A DNA stretch of 64,000 nt from an uncultured Eubacteriales bacterium (lineage in GTDB: Bacteria; Bacillota; Clostridia; Christensenellales; Aristaeellaceae). Below are positions 24,819 to 34,270 of the stretch, in pieces; position 1 is the first letter of the stretch, and each line of letters begins with the position of its first letter. The notes below the pieces were generated by a model. The model was not told the DNA's origin, ran no database searches, and saw only the letters and a program-made list of their open reading frames with translations. Made by a program: the position numbers and the translations under genes. The stretch is from assembly GCA_902781095.1 (NCBI GenBank), contig CACZHW010000005.1, positions 62,001 to 126,000 on the forward strand. The letters run 5' to 3'.

Positions 24819-25991
24819 TCAGAAACCCTCCGGGAAGTCAGCCGGTTCATCTTCCGCTTCCGGCGCTTCCGCAAAAGAATCGCCTTGCGTGTCCTCTCCG
24901 GCGCCGGGCTCCTGCGTTTCCACCGGCGCCGCCTCCTGGAAGCGCTCCGCCATATCGCCCATCGCTTCCTCGTCGATCGCAAAATCGACAACCTCCGGCG
25001 CAGGGGTCGGGGTCGCACGCCCGGGGGCATCCGGCAGCGGAACCGGCGTGGAGGCCATGAGCCTCTCTTCTTCGATAACAGCCTGCGGCCTCGCCGTTGC
25101 AATCGGCGCCACGATGATTTCCGTGTTGTTGTAGTTGTCCGGCATCGCTTCCACTTCCGCATAGTAGCGGAGGACGAGCACGTTTTCGATATGTTCAAAA
25201 TCCGCTGCGGGTTCCACAACGATATAGTGTTTGTTGTCTTCGATGGCGCGCGTGCTTTCCCGCACGTAGCCGATCACCAGGCCCTTGGGGAACGAGACGC
25301 CGACGCCAGAGGTGATGACCCGGTCGCCCGGCCTCGGCACGCTGTCGGCAGACAGGTAATACATGCGGCACAGCGCCTCGCCGCTGCTGCCCAGCGTCCC
25401 CTTGACCGCGCCCTGGTCGCGGCTGCTCTCGATGAGGGCCGCGAGGCTGGCCTGATCGTCGATGATCGTGATGACCTTGGAGGTCGTATCGAACACCTCG
25501 TAGACGTAGCCGACCAGACCGTCCGCCGTGATGACGGCCATCTGGTTGTCGACGCCGTCTTTGCGGCCCTTGTTGATCGTAAAGGTAGAAAAGTAGTTTC
25601 CGGTTTCGCTGGCGATTACCCTGGCCAGCACCGGATTCATCTCCGCCCTGGCCTCGTATTCGCCGAGCAGCGCCCTCAGCTGCACGTTCTCCTCGACGAC
25701 CTCGTCATAGAGGAGGCTCTTCAGAATCAGCTCATCGTTCTGAGCTTTCAGCTGATTGTATTCGTATTCGATGTTGCTCCTGAGTTTGACCCTGTACAGA
25801 TAACCGCTGACGTACTGTGTAACGCCCGACAGAGCCCGCTGGGCAACGGTTATCCCCGTGTTCAGGATGGCCTCCGGCGAAAAGAGGCCGCCGGTTGACT
25901 GGTGATAGATCGTCAGCGCCATCGCGGCGATCAGGATCAGCACAAAGGTGCGCCGCAGGAACCGGAACAGGATGGGATGTTTGTTTCTCAT
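24819..25991 (-). CDS. mreC: Cell shape-determining protein MreC, with long acidic tail
   Basis: A protein of about 390 residues: cytoplasmic start, one transmembrane helix (about 12-32), a coiled coil (about 65-110, containing NIEYEYNQLKAQNDEL) and the beta-rich MreC domain (GYVYEVFDTTSKVITIID; PRPGDRVITSGVG). The last 90 or so residues are Pro, Glu and Ala rich and probably disordered, longer than in many MreC proteins. It scaffolds PBP2 outside the membrane. ATG at 25991 has GAAGG at a good distance; ATG at 26000 directly abuts that site. Confidence 0.94.
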   Translation of the reverse strand: MRNKHPILFRFLRRTFVLILIAAMALTIYHQSTGGLFSPEAILNTGITVAQRALSGVTQYVSGYLYRVKLRSNIEYEYNQLKAQNDELILKSLLYDEVVEENVQLRALLGEYEARAEMNPVLARVIASETGNYFSTFTINKGRKDGVDNQMAVITADGLVGYVYEVFDTTSKVITIIDDQASLAALIESSRDQGAVKGTLGSSGEALCRMYYLSADSVPRPGDRVITSGVGVSFPKGLVIGYVRESTRAIEDNKHYIVVEPAADFEHIENVLVLRYYAEVEAMPDNYNNTEIIVAPIATARPQAVIEEERLMASTPVPLPDAPGRATPTPAPEVVDFAIDEEAMGDMAERFQEAAPVETQEPGAGEDTQGDSFAEAPEAEDEPADFPEGF

Positions 25992-26012
25992 GCGCGTCAT
26001 CCTTCAGATGAA

Positions 26013-27041
26013 TTACAGCTTTTTGTTCTCCGCCGGATTGTTGTAAACCTCAAAATGATCGGCCATATAACCCGCGCCCAGCACGGCGCACTCCCCCGCT
26101 TCCCTGGCGATGACAGCCGGAACGCCGAACGCCGCGCTGATCATTTCGTCCAGCTTGGGGAGCTGGGAAGAACCGCCGCAGACGATAATCCCATTCTTGA
26201 GGACATCCACGCACATCTCCGGCGGCACCCGGGAGAGCACCCATTTAATTGCCTCCAGAATCTGGTCCAGCATGGTGCACACTGCGCTGCGGATTCCCTC
26301 GATGCGGATTTCCGCCGTCGTCGGCATGCCTGTGGCAATATCCCTGCCGCGCACGACGATATACCGGCCGGAGGTGTCCTCCCGCGAAATGTCCGTCAGA
26401 TCGAACTTGATCTGCTCCGCCGTGCGCCCGACGATCGACATCTCGTATTCCCGGCGGATGTATTCCACAATCTCCCGGTCAATCTGCGCCCCGGCCACCG
26501 GTATGCTGTGGCTGAGGACGATGCCGCCCATGGAAGCCATCGCAATTTCCGTCTTGCCTGCGCCGATATCGACGATAAAACTGCCCTGCGGCTCGAAGAC
26601 CGTAAGGCCGGCCCCCAGCCCGGAGGCTATGATCGAGTCCGCGAGCACCATCGCCCTGCAGCCGATGGTTTCCACTGTACGCCGGAAGATGCTCTCCTCC
26701 ATGCGCGTGCAGCCGATGGGCTTGACCGCGATGGCCCGCGGCTTCAGCCGGACAGAGCCGATCGCCTTGTTGACGAAATACTGGATCATCAGCTGCGCCG
26801 TCTCAAGATCCGTAATCTTGCCCTGCTGGACCGGGTGCAGCACCCGGATCCGCTTGTCCGAACGGCCCGCGACTTCTTCCGCGCTGTCGCCGATTGCCAC
26901 GATCCGGCCGTTTCGTTCGGAATCCATCGCGACGACGGAAGCCTCGTTGACGACAATGCCTTTCCCGCGCACGTAAATGCGCGTATGATCCGTTCCCATG
27001 TCAATCGCAAGATCTGCGGGTGAAAACTGTCCCAGCGGCAA
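26013..27041 (-). CDS. mreB: Actin-like rod shape protein MreB/Mbl
   Basis: A 342-residue actin-fold ATPase. LAIDMGTDHTRIYVRGKGIV is phosphate motif 1, FIVDIGAGKTEIA phosphate motif 2, and IIVCGGSSQLPKLDEMI the adenosine motif. MreB filaments orient side-wall synthesis. TTG at 27041 follows AGGGGGTG. It lies between maf and mreC, the classic maf-mreB-mreC-mreD order. DMGT replaces the usual DLGT; otherwise length and motifs are typical. Mbl is an alternative name, but operon context favours MreB. Confidence 0.95.
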   Translation of the reverse strand: MPLGQFSPADLAIDMGTDHTRIYVRGKGIVVNEASVVAMDSERNGRIVAIGDSAEEVAGRSDKRIRVLHPVQQGKITDLETAQLMIQYFVNKAIGSVRLKPRAIAVKPIGCTRMEESIFRRTVETIGCRAMVLADSIIASGLGAGLTVFEPQGSFIVDIGAGKTEIAMASMGGIVLSHSIPVAGAQIDREIVEYIRREYEMSIVGRTAEQIKFDLTDISREDTSGRYIVVRGRDIATGMPTTAEIRIEGIRSAVCTMLDQILEAIKWVLSRVPPEMCVDVLKNGIIVCGGSSQLPKLDEMISAAFGVPAVIAREAGECAVLGAGYMADHFEVYNNPAENKKL

Positions 27042-27062
27042 AACCTACACCCCCTGCTGTCC

Positions 27063-27635
27063 TCAGGCTCCAAGCATTTGCCCGATCATCCGTTTGGCAA
27101 CGTGCATGGGCAGCCCTACGACGTTTGACCAGGATCCCTCGATCCTGTCGATATAGGCGCCGGCGCGCCCCTGAATCGCGTATCCGCCCGCCTTATCGTA
27201 CGGTTCGTCGGTGGCAAGATAGGCCTCGAGCTCGTCTTCCGGTATGTCGAGGAAATGAACCTTCGTCTCTTCCACGGCCGTTTCGCTGCGGCCCGTGACG
27301 GTGCTGATCACCGTCACACCGGTCAGCACGGAATGCCATCTCCCGGAGAGCAGTTTCAGCATCCTTCTGGCGTCCGCTGCATCCGCGGGTTTGCCAAGCC
27401 GCAGATCATCCGCGAAAACCAGCGTGTCCGCGGCCAGGACGATCGCGCCCGGATGAGCCGGCGCCACCGCCTCCGCCTTCCTCCGCGAGAGAACGGCGAC
27501 AGTTTCCGCCGGGGTGCCCGCATAGTGCTCGTCCGCTTCCGAAACAGCCGTTTCGAAGCGGAGCCCCAGCATCTCCATCAGTTCTCGTCTCCTCGGCGAT
27601 CCGGACGCCAGGATGATCGGATAAACCTGTTTCAT
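27063..27635 (-). CDS. maf: Maf-like nucleotide pyrophosphatase
   Basis: A protein of about 190 residues starting QVYPIILASGSPRRRELMEM, the Maf signature SxSPRRxEL. AADTLVFADDLRLGKP holds the catalytic Asp. Maf proteins hydrolyse dTTP/UTP or modified NTPs and have been linked to septum formation. ATG at 27635 has AAGGGAAG upstream; eight more codons are open upstream but lack a better site. It is the first gene of the cell-shape operon, 61 bases after xpt; no strong promoter is visible in that gap. Confidence 0.94.
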   Translation of the reverse strand: MKQVYPIILASGSPRRRELMEMLGLRFETAVSEADEHYAGTPAETVAVLSRRKAEAVAPAHPGAIVLAADTLVFADDLRLGKPADAADARRMLKLLSGRWHSVLTGVTVISTVTGRSETAVEETKVHFLDIPEDELEAYLATDEPYDKAGGYAIQGRAGAYIDRIEGSWSNVVGLPMHVAKRMIGQMLGA

Positions 27636-27666
27636 GGTCTTCCCTTCGTTTCCAGACAACAGTAAT

Positions 27667-27688
27667 GAAAAACAGGCTCACAGCCTGT
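27667..27688 (-). terminator. Terminator after xpt
   Basis: On the complement ACAGGCT and AGCCTGT form a 7-bp stem around GTG, followed by TTTTTC. It lies nine bases beyond the xpt stop. Partial read-through would supply maf-mre transcription. Confidence 0.7.
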
Positions 27689-27696
27689 CTGCGGTT

Positions 27697-28266
27697 TCAG
27701 TGAAAAAGAATCTGCCCTTCCTGCATGGAGGCGATTCTCGCCAGGGAGTACAGCTCGATGCCTTCTTCCCGGAGACGCTCCGGCCCGGACTGGAAGGACT
27801 TCTCGATGACGATGCCGACGCCCGCCAGCACTGCGCCGGCGGAGTCGATCAGTTTCTTCGCCCCGATGGCCGCCTCGCCGCTGGCTAGAAAGTCGTCGAC
27901 GAACAGCACCCTCTCGCCCTTCGGCAGGAAATCGCGCTTCACGGTGAGTTCATACTGGGTGCCTTTTGTAAACGACCGCACCGTCGCGGCCAACAGATCG
28001 CCCGTCAGTATGCGTGACGCCTGCTTTTTCATGATGACCAGCGGGGCCTCCAGAAAGAGGGCCGCAAACGCCGCAGGCGCGATGCCGGAACTCTCAATCG
28101 TCGCAACGCGGTCGATCTGATTCTTTTTGAAATGCGCAGCGAACTCCTTTCCGATCTCCTGCATCAGAAAGACGTCCACCTGGTGATTGAGAAAGGTGTC
28201 CACGAGCAGGATGTCGCTCCCGATGACCCTGCCCCGTTCCATAATAGCCTGTTCCAACAGCTTCAT
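27697..28266 (-). CDS. xpt: Xanthine phosphoribosyltransferase
   Basis: A protein of about 189 residues beginning MKLLEQAIMERGRVI, with DTFLNHQVDV and VATIESSGIAPAAFAAL, all typical of Xpt. The PRPP loop is VLFVDDFLASGEA. It converts xanthine plus PRPP to XMP. ATG at 28266 has GGGGGAG upstream and begins two bases after the miaA stop, so it is the last gene of the TIGR03960-to-xpt operon rather than a riboswitch-controlled unit; no purine riboswitch is present. Confidence 0.95.
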   Translation of the reverse strand: MKLLEQAIMERGRVIGSDILLVDTFLNHQVDVFLMQEIGKEFAAHFKKNQIDRVATIESSGIAPAAFAALFLEAPLVIMKKQASRILTGDLLAATVRSFTKGTQYELTVKRDFLPKGERVLFVDDFLASGEAAIGAKKLIDSAGAVLAGVGIVIEKSFQSGPERLREEGIELYSLARIASMQEGQILFH

Positions 28267-28268
28267 AT

Positions 28269-29243
28269 TCAGCACTCCCCCTTTTCGGTGCCGCGCTCCG
28301 GCCCTTCCATGTCCCTTACGACTGCTTCCAGCACGGCGCTGCACAGCGCTTCCTCGCTGTCGTAATCCTCCCGGTTAAACCACCGGATTCCAGGTTCTCG
28401 CAGAAACCAGGTCATCTGCCGCTTTGCGTATCTTCTGGAGTTCCGTTTGATCAGCCTTACGGCTTCCTCCCGGGTATAGAATCCGTCCCTGAGGCCTTTG
28501 ATTTCTTTATATCCGATGGCCTGGGCAGCGCCCGCCCACGTGTCGAAAGGATGCCGCTCATTCAGCCTGTCCCATTCAGAGAACAAGCCTAACTTTATCA
28601 TTTCATCTACACGCTTGTCAATCCGTTTATACAGCTCTCCCCGGTCCATCGTGAGGCCGTAGGGCACCACGCGGAAATCCTCCTCTTCCAGCCTCTCTGC
28701 CTTGGGCAGGGGCTGTGCGTCCTCGTCGGCGGTTTCCAGCGCGCGGATCACCCTGCGCACGTCGTTGGGATGCAGCCGTGCCGCCGCCTGGGGGTCTCTC
28801 TCTTCCAGCATCCGGTACAGCACCGTCCTGCCGTCTTCCGTCCCGGCGATTGTCTTCAGTTTCTGCCGGATTTCGCTATCCCCGGGTTTGCTCCCCATGC
28901 TCATACTGTAGCGGACGGCGTCCAGGTAGAGACCCGTCCCGCCGGCCAGCACCGGCGTCTTTCCCCTTGAGAGGATGTCCCGGATGACCGTCTTGGCCCG
29001 GTTTGCGTAATCCGCCGCGGTGAAAGGCTCCGTTGCCTCGCAGATGTCGATCAGATGGTGTCTGACCTTCCGGCGCTCATCTTGGCTGACTTTGGCCGTC
29101 CCGATATCAAACCCCCGGTAGACCTGCATGGAATCCATGGAGACGATTTCCGCCCCCAGCGCCCCGGCCACCTGCAGCGCGACACCGCTTTTCCCGCTGC
29201 AGGTCGGCCCGACGATCGCCGGTACAATCGGCCTGTCCTTCAT
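28269..29243 (-). CDS. miaA: tRNA dimethylallyltransferase MiaA
   Basis: A 324-residue enzyme with P-loop GPTCSGKSGVAL, DSMQVYRGFDIGTAK and AGGTGLYLDAV, all MiaA signatures. It adds a dimethylallyl group to A37 of tRNAs reading U-starting codons, the step before MiaB methylthiolation; miaB lies upstream in the same operon. ATG at 29243 has GGAAG upstream, ten bases past mutL. The mutS-mutL-miaA order is widespread in Clostridia. Confidence 0.96.
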   Translation of the reverse strand: MKDRPIVPAIVGPTCSGKSGVALQVAGALGAEIVSMDSMQVYRGFDIGTAKVSQDERRKVRHHLIDICEATEPFTAADYANRAKTVIRDILSRGKTPVLAGGTGLYLDAVRYSMSMGSKPGDSEIRQKLKTIAGTEDGRTVLYRMLEERDPQAAARLHPNDVRRVIRALETADEDAQPLPKAERLEEEDFRVVPYGLTMDRGELYKRIDKRVDEMIKLGLFSEWDRLNERHPFDTWAGAAQAIGYKEIKGLRDGFYTREEAVRLIKRNSRRYAKRQMTWFLREPGIRWFNREDYDSEEALCSAVLEAVVRDMEGPERGTEKGEC

Positions 29244-29253
29244 CCTGTCTTCC

Positions 29254-31242
29254 TCAATGGTTGATCCGTTTAAACCGCTTTTCGATTTCGCCGCGGGTCA
29301 GTACGACGACCAGCGGTCTTCCGTGCGGACAGGTCGGCGGCGTATCCTGGTCCATGATGTCGCCGAGCAGGGCCGCTATCTCGTCCATCGAAACCCGGTC
29401 GCCTCCCTTGATCGCCTTCTTGCAGGCCATCTGCAGGATTGCATCCCGCCGTTTCTGTTTTGTCGCCAGCACGCGCAGTTCCGCCAGGCTGTCGACCAGG
29501 TCCATAAAGGCGCCCTTCCCTTCCGGTTCGCCCAGCACGCACGGCACCGCCCGGATCTGGTACGCGTCCTCGCCGAACGGCTCGGCGTCGTAACCCGCCT
29601 CCCGGATCTCGTCGGCATATTCCTCTATCCTCGCCTTGTCCTGCGGCGTCACATGCACGATCTGCGGAACCAGAAGCGGCTGGCTTCCGTGTCCCACGTC
29701 AACCTGCCGCATCAGCCGCTCGTACAGCACGCGTTCGTGCGCCGCATGCTGGTCGACGAGCAGAACCTGCCTGTCGTTCTGCAGGATGATGTACGTGTCA
29801 AAGATTACGCCCACCACGGTATACCCGTGCCAGTTCTTTTTTGTCCCCGCAGGTTCCGGGCGTGCAGGTTCCGGCGAAGGCTCCCTGTCCGGCACTGCCC
29901 GCGGCGGCTCCGGCCGGGCAAACAGTTCCGGGGCCGGTATCCCCGCTGCACGGACCGGCTGCTCCCGGAGCGATTGATTCTCCCTGCCGTAGCCGGCGTG
30001 CGTCAGGGGCGCGAACAAGTCCCTGACGGCTTCAGTTGCCGGGACAGAAGGCGCCGGCTTGGCGGGTTCCGCCGGCAGCACCGTGTCCAAACGCTGCTGT
30101 TCGGCGTCCTGTTCCGTTTCCCGTACGGCCAGCTGCGCTTTCAATGCGCCCTCCTGCGTAGAGGTGTCGATCACGCGGATTGCAGCCTTCGGCGCGGGCG
30201 GCGCCGCATTGCCCTCGTCCAGCACGATCCTCGGCGCATTGTCGATGGGGTCCGGTGAAAAAGCATCTGCGACCGCCGCACGGATCTTTTCGAAGACGGC
30301 GTGCTCGTCGCTGAACCGCACCTCCAGCTTATTGGGGTGCACGTTGACATCCACCATTGTCCCCGGCATCTCGATCAGAAGGACGCAGATCGGGTAGTGG
30401 CCGATCGTGACCCGCTCGCGGCAGCCCGCTTCCAGCGCCTGCGAAAGCAGCATGCTGCGGATGTTCCTTCCGTTGACGATAAACGTCTGCCTGCTCCGGC
30501 TGGTCCTCGCCTCGTCCCCGATGCCCACATAGCCGCTGACGGAGACGGCGCCTTCCGCATGGACAGGGACGACGCTGTTTGCGGTATCCCTGCCGTATAT
30601 GCTGAAAACCGCGCTTTTGAGGTCTCCGTTTCCGGAAGAAGCGTACACCTGCTTGCCGTTGTTGATGAAGCGGAAGGAAATGTCCGGCCTGCCGAGGATG
30701 AAGCGGGCCACAACCTCCGAGACCTTGCCGGCCTCCGTGTTGGCCTTTTTCAGGAATTTGAGCCGGACGGGCGTATTGTAAAACAGATCGCGGACCACGA
30801 TCGTCGTCCCTTTCGGGCTTGCCGCATCCGTGATTTCCTTAAACTCGCCGCCTTCGTTCACGGCGCGTATGCCGCCGGTCTCCTCCGCGGCGGACGTGGT
30901 CAGCGTCACCTTCGCAACCGCGGCGATCGAAGCCAGCGCCTCGCCGCGGAAGCCGAGGGTATGCAGGTCGTAGAGGTCCCGCTCGTCGCGGATCTTGCTC
31001 GTCGCATGGCGCTCAAAGGCCATGCGGATGTCCTTTCTCCGTATCCCCCTGCCGTTGTCGCTGACGCGCATATAGCTGACGCCGCCGTCCCGGATCTCGA
31101 CGGTAACCGAGGTCGCCCCCGCGTCCAGGCTGTTCTCGATCATCTCTTTGACAGCCGACGCCGGGTTTTCCACAACCTCTCCCGCCGCGATCATGCCGAT
31201 GACTTCATCGCTCAGCCGCGCGATAGGCCTGTACTCTTCCAT
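29254..31242 (-). CDS. mutL: DNA mismatch repair protein MutL
   Basis: A 662-residue GHKL ATPase. ENPASAVKEMIENSLDAGAT and RGEALASIAAV lie in the N-terminal ATPase. A Pro-rich linker spans about 340-460. The C-terminal endonuclease domain contains DQHAAHERVLYERLM (the metal-binding DQHAxxExxxxE motif), ACKKAIKGG and CPHGRP. It therefore nicks DNA itself, as expected where MutH is absent. ATG at 31242 has AAGGAG upstream, nine bases after mutS. Confidence 0.97.
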   Translation of the reverse strand: MEEYRPIARLSDEVIGMIAAGEVVENPASAVKEMIENSLDAGATSVTVEIRDGGVSYMRVSDNGRGIRRKDIRMAFERHATSKIRDERDLYDLHTLGFRGEALASIAAVAKVTLTTSAAEETGGIRAVNEGGEFKEITDAASPKGTTIVVRDLFYNTPVRLKFLKKANTEAGKVSEVVARFILGRPDISFRFINNGKQVYASSGNGDLKSAVFSIYGRDTANSVVPVHAEGAVSVSGYVGIGDEARTSRSRQTFIVNGRNIRSMLLSQALEAGCRERVTIGHYPICVLLIEMPGTMVDVNVHPNKLEVRFSDEHAVFEKIRAAVADAFSPDPIDNAPRIVLDEGNAAPPAPKAAIRVIDTSTQEGALKAQLAVRETEQDAEQQRLDTVLPAEPAKPAPSVPATEAVRDLFAPLTHAGYGRENQSLREQPVRAAGIPAPELFARPEPPRAVPDREPSPEPARPEPAGTKKNWHGYTVVGVIFDTYIILQNDRQVLLVDQHAAHERVLYERLMRQVDVGHGSQPLLVPQIVHVTPQDKARIEEYADEIREAGYDAEPFGEDAYQIRAVPCVLGEPEGKGAFMDLVDSLAELRVLATKQKRRDAILQMACKKAIKGGDRVSMDEIAALLGDIMDQDTPPTCPHGRPLVVVLTRGEIEKRFKRINH

Positions 31243-31251
31243 ATCCGCTCC

Positions 31252-33849
31252 TTATGCCCTGCGGGCCTTCTCCTTGTAAGTGAACAGCAGATTCAGGGCC
31301 TCGATGGGCGTAAGGGACAGTACGTCCAGGTTTTGAATCTCCTGCACCAGCTGAAGCGCCGGCGTCTCAAAGAGGTTGACCTGTTTGGGCTGCTGGTTTC
31401 TGCCGTCGTCCAGGATGTCCTGCCCCAGATTGTTGTGGTATTCGTCGTTCGTCTCCAGTCTGGCCAGGATCTCGTGGGCTCTCATGATCACCTGCCGCGG
31501 GAGCCCCGCAAGGCGGGCGACATGTATGCCGAAACTCTTGTCCGTTCCGCCCCGCTCAACCTTGCGCAAAAAGACGATGTCCTCTCCGTGCTCCAGTACG
31601 CTCACGCGGTAATTGACGACGCCCTGCAGCCGGCCTTCCAGTTCACTCAGCTCGTGATAGTGCGTCGCAAACAGCGTCTTGGCTCCGATTTTCTGTCTGT
31701 CGACCAGGTACTCCACGACCGCCCAGGCGATGCTCAGGCCGTCGAACGTGCTCGTTCCCCTTCCGATCTCGTCCAGCACGATAAGCGAACGGGATGTCGC
31801 GTTGTTCAGGATGTGCGCCATTTCGTTCATCTCAACCATAAAGGTCGACTGCCCGCCTGCCAGATCGTCCGAGGCTCCGATGCGCGTAAAAATCCTGTCG
31901 ATCATGCCGATTTTCGCGCTGTCCGCCGGGACAAAACTGCCGATGTGGGCCATCAGCGCGATGAGCGCCGTCTGCCTCATGTAGGTGCTCTTACCCGCCA
32001 TGTTGGGGCCCGTGATGATCATCATCCGGTTTTCATCGGTATCCATCAGCGTGTCGTTGGGGATAAACGGGTCGTCCGACGGCATGGAGCGTTCAACAAC
32101 CGGATGTCTGCCGTTTGTAATCTCCAGCGCGCCGTCTTCCGTAATCTCCGGCTGCGTGTACCCGTTCCGGATAGCCGCCATCGCAAGCGAACACAGGGCG
32201 TCCAGCATCTTCAGCCCGTCGGAAAGGCTCTGAAGCCGCGGAATCTGCTCCACAAGCCGGTCGCGGATCTCCGAAAAGAGCTGCTGCTCCAGCCGTACGG
32301 CTTTCTCCTGCGCCCCCAGGACGGTCTCCTCGATCTCGTGCAGTTCCTGCGTCGTATACCGCTCGCAATTCGCCAGCGTCTGCTTCCGCGTGTAGCGGTA
32401 GGGCACCTGGCTGTAGAAGGACTTGGTCACCTCGATATAGTATCCGAAAACCTTGTTGTACTGAATCCGCAGGTTCTTGATGCCCGTTAGTTCCCGCTCC
32501 TTGGCCTCCAGATCCAGTATCCACTGCTTACCGTCCCGCGAAGCGGAGCGGTAATGGTCTAGGTCTTCATTGTATCCTTCGCGGATAAAGCGGCCGTCGC
32601 TGAGCAGTGCCGGCGCATCCGGATCAATCGCTCTCTCCAGCAGCGCCCTTACGTCCTCCAGCGGGGAAACTTTTTCCCGAAGCGCTTCGAGCGTCGGCTG
32701 CCCGGGAAGAGCCGCCATCGCCTCCCGGATCGCCGGGATATGCGCAAGGGACGCGCACAGCGCCAGGCAGTCCTTCGGCATGACGGACCGGTAGGCGACG
32801 CGGCTGAGGAGGCGCTCAATGTCATAAACCTGTTCCAGCTCCGCCCGGATGCCGTCCAGCGTAATCTCCTGTTCCTTCAGGGTCCGCACCGCATCCAGCC
32901 TCTCGCGGACGGCCTGTGCGACGGCCAGCGGCTGCTCGATAAACGAACGCAGCTGCCTCGCCCCCATGGAGGTGCAGGTGTAGTCCATGACCCCCAGCAG
33001 GGAGTTTTTCTTCTGTTTTGTGCGCAGCGATTCCGTCAGTTCCAGGTTCCGCCGCGCCGTCTGGTCCAGCACCATGTATTCGCGGCTGTGGTACGGGTGG
33101 ATCTGCGTGATGTGCACCATCGCGTTTTTCTGCGTGTCCCGCAGATACCGGATCAGCGCGCCGGAGGCGCGGACCGCGGCTTTCTGTTCCTCCAGCCCGA
33201 ATGCGGCCAGGGACTGCAGATGGAAGTGATCCAGAAGGTTCCGTCTCGCCTTCGCCAGCGCGTAGTTTTCCTTGTCCAGAACCGATATCTTCGACGTCCA
33301 CTCGCTTCCCTCGGGTAGCTCGTTGGAGAGCACCTCGCTGGGCATGATCCTAGCCAGTTCGTTGGCGAGCGTCTCCGGGCTGTTTGCCGCTTCATAAGCG
33401 TAAAACTCGCCGGTCGAAACGTCGGCGAAAGCGATTCCGGCCTTCTTCCCGTCCAGGCAAAGCGAAAGGATGTAGTTGTTCTTCCGCTCGCTCAGCATGG
33501 AGGGCTCAATCACGGTACCGGGCGTCACCACACGGATCACGTCCCGCTTGACCAGCCCTTTGGCCGTTGCCGGATCCTCCATCTGCTCGCAGATGGCCAC
33601 CTTGTAGCCCTTTTCAATCAGCTGGTTGATATAGGTTTCCGCGCTGTGAAAAGGAACACCGCACATCGGGGCGCGTTCCTCCAGCCCGCAGCTCTTGCCG
33701 GTCAGCGTCAGATCCAGCTCTTTGGAGACGAGCTTCGCGTCGTCAAAAAACATCTCGTAGAAGTCGCCCAGCCGGAAGAAGAGAATCATCCCCGGATAGG
33801 CTTTCTTCATTTCCAGATACTGGCGCATCATCGGTGTCATCCCGGACAT
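31252..33849 (-). CDS. mutS: DNA mismatch repair protein MutS
   Basis: A protein of about 865 residues. The mismatch-binding domain starts at MRQYLEMKKAYPGMILFFRL with the Phe-x-Glu region FYEMFFDDA. The ATPase has Walker A TGPNMAGKST and Walker B LDEIGRGTST. The C-terminal QVNLFET resembles a beta-clamp-binding motif. It recognises mismatches and recruits MutL. ATG at 33849 has GGAGG about eight bases upstream; the 38-codon upstream extension overlaps the YlbF gene and is unlikely. Mismatch repair genes here are embedded among tRNA-modification genes. Confidence 0.97.
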   Translation of the reverse strand: MSGMTPMMRQYLEMKKAYPGMILFFRLGDFYEMFFDDAKLVSKELDLTLTGKSCGLEERAPMCGVPFHSAETYINQLIEKGYKVAICEQMEDPATAKGLVKRDVIRVVTPGTVIEPSMLSERKNNYILSLCLDGKKAGIAFADVSTGEFYAYEAANSPETLANELARIMPSEVLSNELPEGSEWTSKISVLDKENYALAKARRNLLDHFHLQSLAAFGLEEQKAAVRASGALIRYLRDTQKNAMVHITQIHPYHSREYMVLDQTARRNLELTESLRTKQKKNSLLGVMDYTCTSMGARQLRSFIEQPLAVAQAVRERLDAVRTLKEQEITLDGIRAELEQVYDIERLLSRVAYRSVMPKDCLALCASLAHIPAIREAMAALPGQPTLEALREKVSPLEDVRALLERAIDPDAPALLSDGRFIREGYNEDLDHYRSASRDGKQWILDLEAKERELTGIKNLRIQYNKVFGYYIEVTKSFYSQVPYRYTRKQTLANCERYTTQELHEIEETVLGAQEKAVRLEQQLFSEIRDRLVEQIPRLQSLSDGLKMLDALCSLAMAAIRNGYTQPEITEDGALEITNGRHPVVERSMPSDDPFIPNDTLMDTDENRMMIITGPNMAGKSTYMRQTALIALMAHIGSFVPADSAKIGMIDRIFTRIGASDDLAGGQSTFMVEMNEMAHILNNATSRSLIVLDEIGRGTSTFDGLSIAWAVVEYLVDRQKIGAKTLFATHYHELSELEGRLQGVVNYRVSVLEHGEDIVFLRKVERGGTDKSFGIHVARLAGLPRQVIMRAHEILARLETNDEYHNNLGQDILDDGRNQQPKQVNLFETPALQLVQEIQNLDVLSLTPIEALNLLFTYKEKARRA

Positions 33850-33868
33850 CTGGCAACCTCCATCCCGT

Positions 33869-34270
33869 TCAACGGCTGCCAGAGGCAGCGCATCCCGCAC
33901 AGGTGGAACAGCTGCCGCTGCAGCCGCCGTTTTCCCGCACCTCTCCGGTGATGGCAAATTCAAGCACCTGGTTCACGCGGTTCATCAGTTCCGAAAACGC
34001 CTCACGGGCTTTCATCGCCCGGCTGACGGACGGCAGTTCCGAAAGCAGGCGCTGCAGGTCCTCCATCTCGGCATAAATCACAGCCGCATCCCCGTTTCCG
34101 GAGCGGACGGCTTGAAGATGCGCCGTCTTCAGCGTGTCCAGCCGCTCACGGTAAGCCGCCGCGGCCGGATCGCCGGCCATCCCGTCCTCCGCAAGCTTCA
34201 TTTCCGCAAAAGCCGGGGAGGCGGTAATGGCCTCTCCCAGGGCGCGGGTGCACTCAATCACCTTGTCCAT
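33869..34270 (-). CDS. YlbF/YmcA-family regulator with C-terminal cysteine cluster
   Basis: A 133-residue, mostly helical protein matching the YlbF/YmcA family (AAAYRERLDTLKTAHLQAV; SRAMKAREAFSELMNRVNQV). In Bacillus these partners form an Fe-S-bearing complex with YaaT that affects RNase Y and mRNA processing. The tail holds CSGSCSTCAGC (about residues 117-127), four cysteines suited to metal or Fe-S binding. It sits between miaB and mutS, the ymcA position in Bacillus. ATG at 34270 directly follows the miaB stop. Which paralogue it is cannot be settled. Confidence 0.88.
   Translation of the reverse strand: MDKVIECTRALGEAITASPAFAEMKLAEDGMAGDPAAAAYRERLDTLKTAHLQAVRSGNGDAAVIYAEMEDLQRLLSELPSVSRAMKAREAFSELMNRVNQVLEFAITGEVRENGGCSGSCSTCAGCAASGSR

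Noticed and set aside
28267-28300. Purine riboswitch before xpt
   Set aside because: xpt starts two bases after miaA, inside an operon; there is no leader.
30301-32490. A plus-strand open frame of 729 codons opposite mutL and mutS
   Set aside because: It is antisense to two clearly conserved repair genes and has no family motif. The same applies to the long plus frames at 20976-22676, 22737-24776 and 59254-61110.
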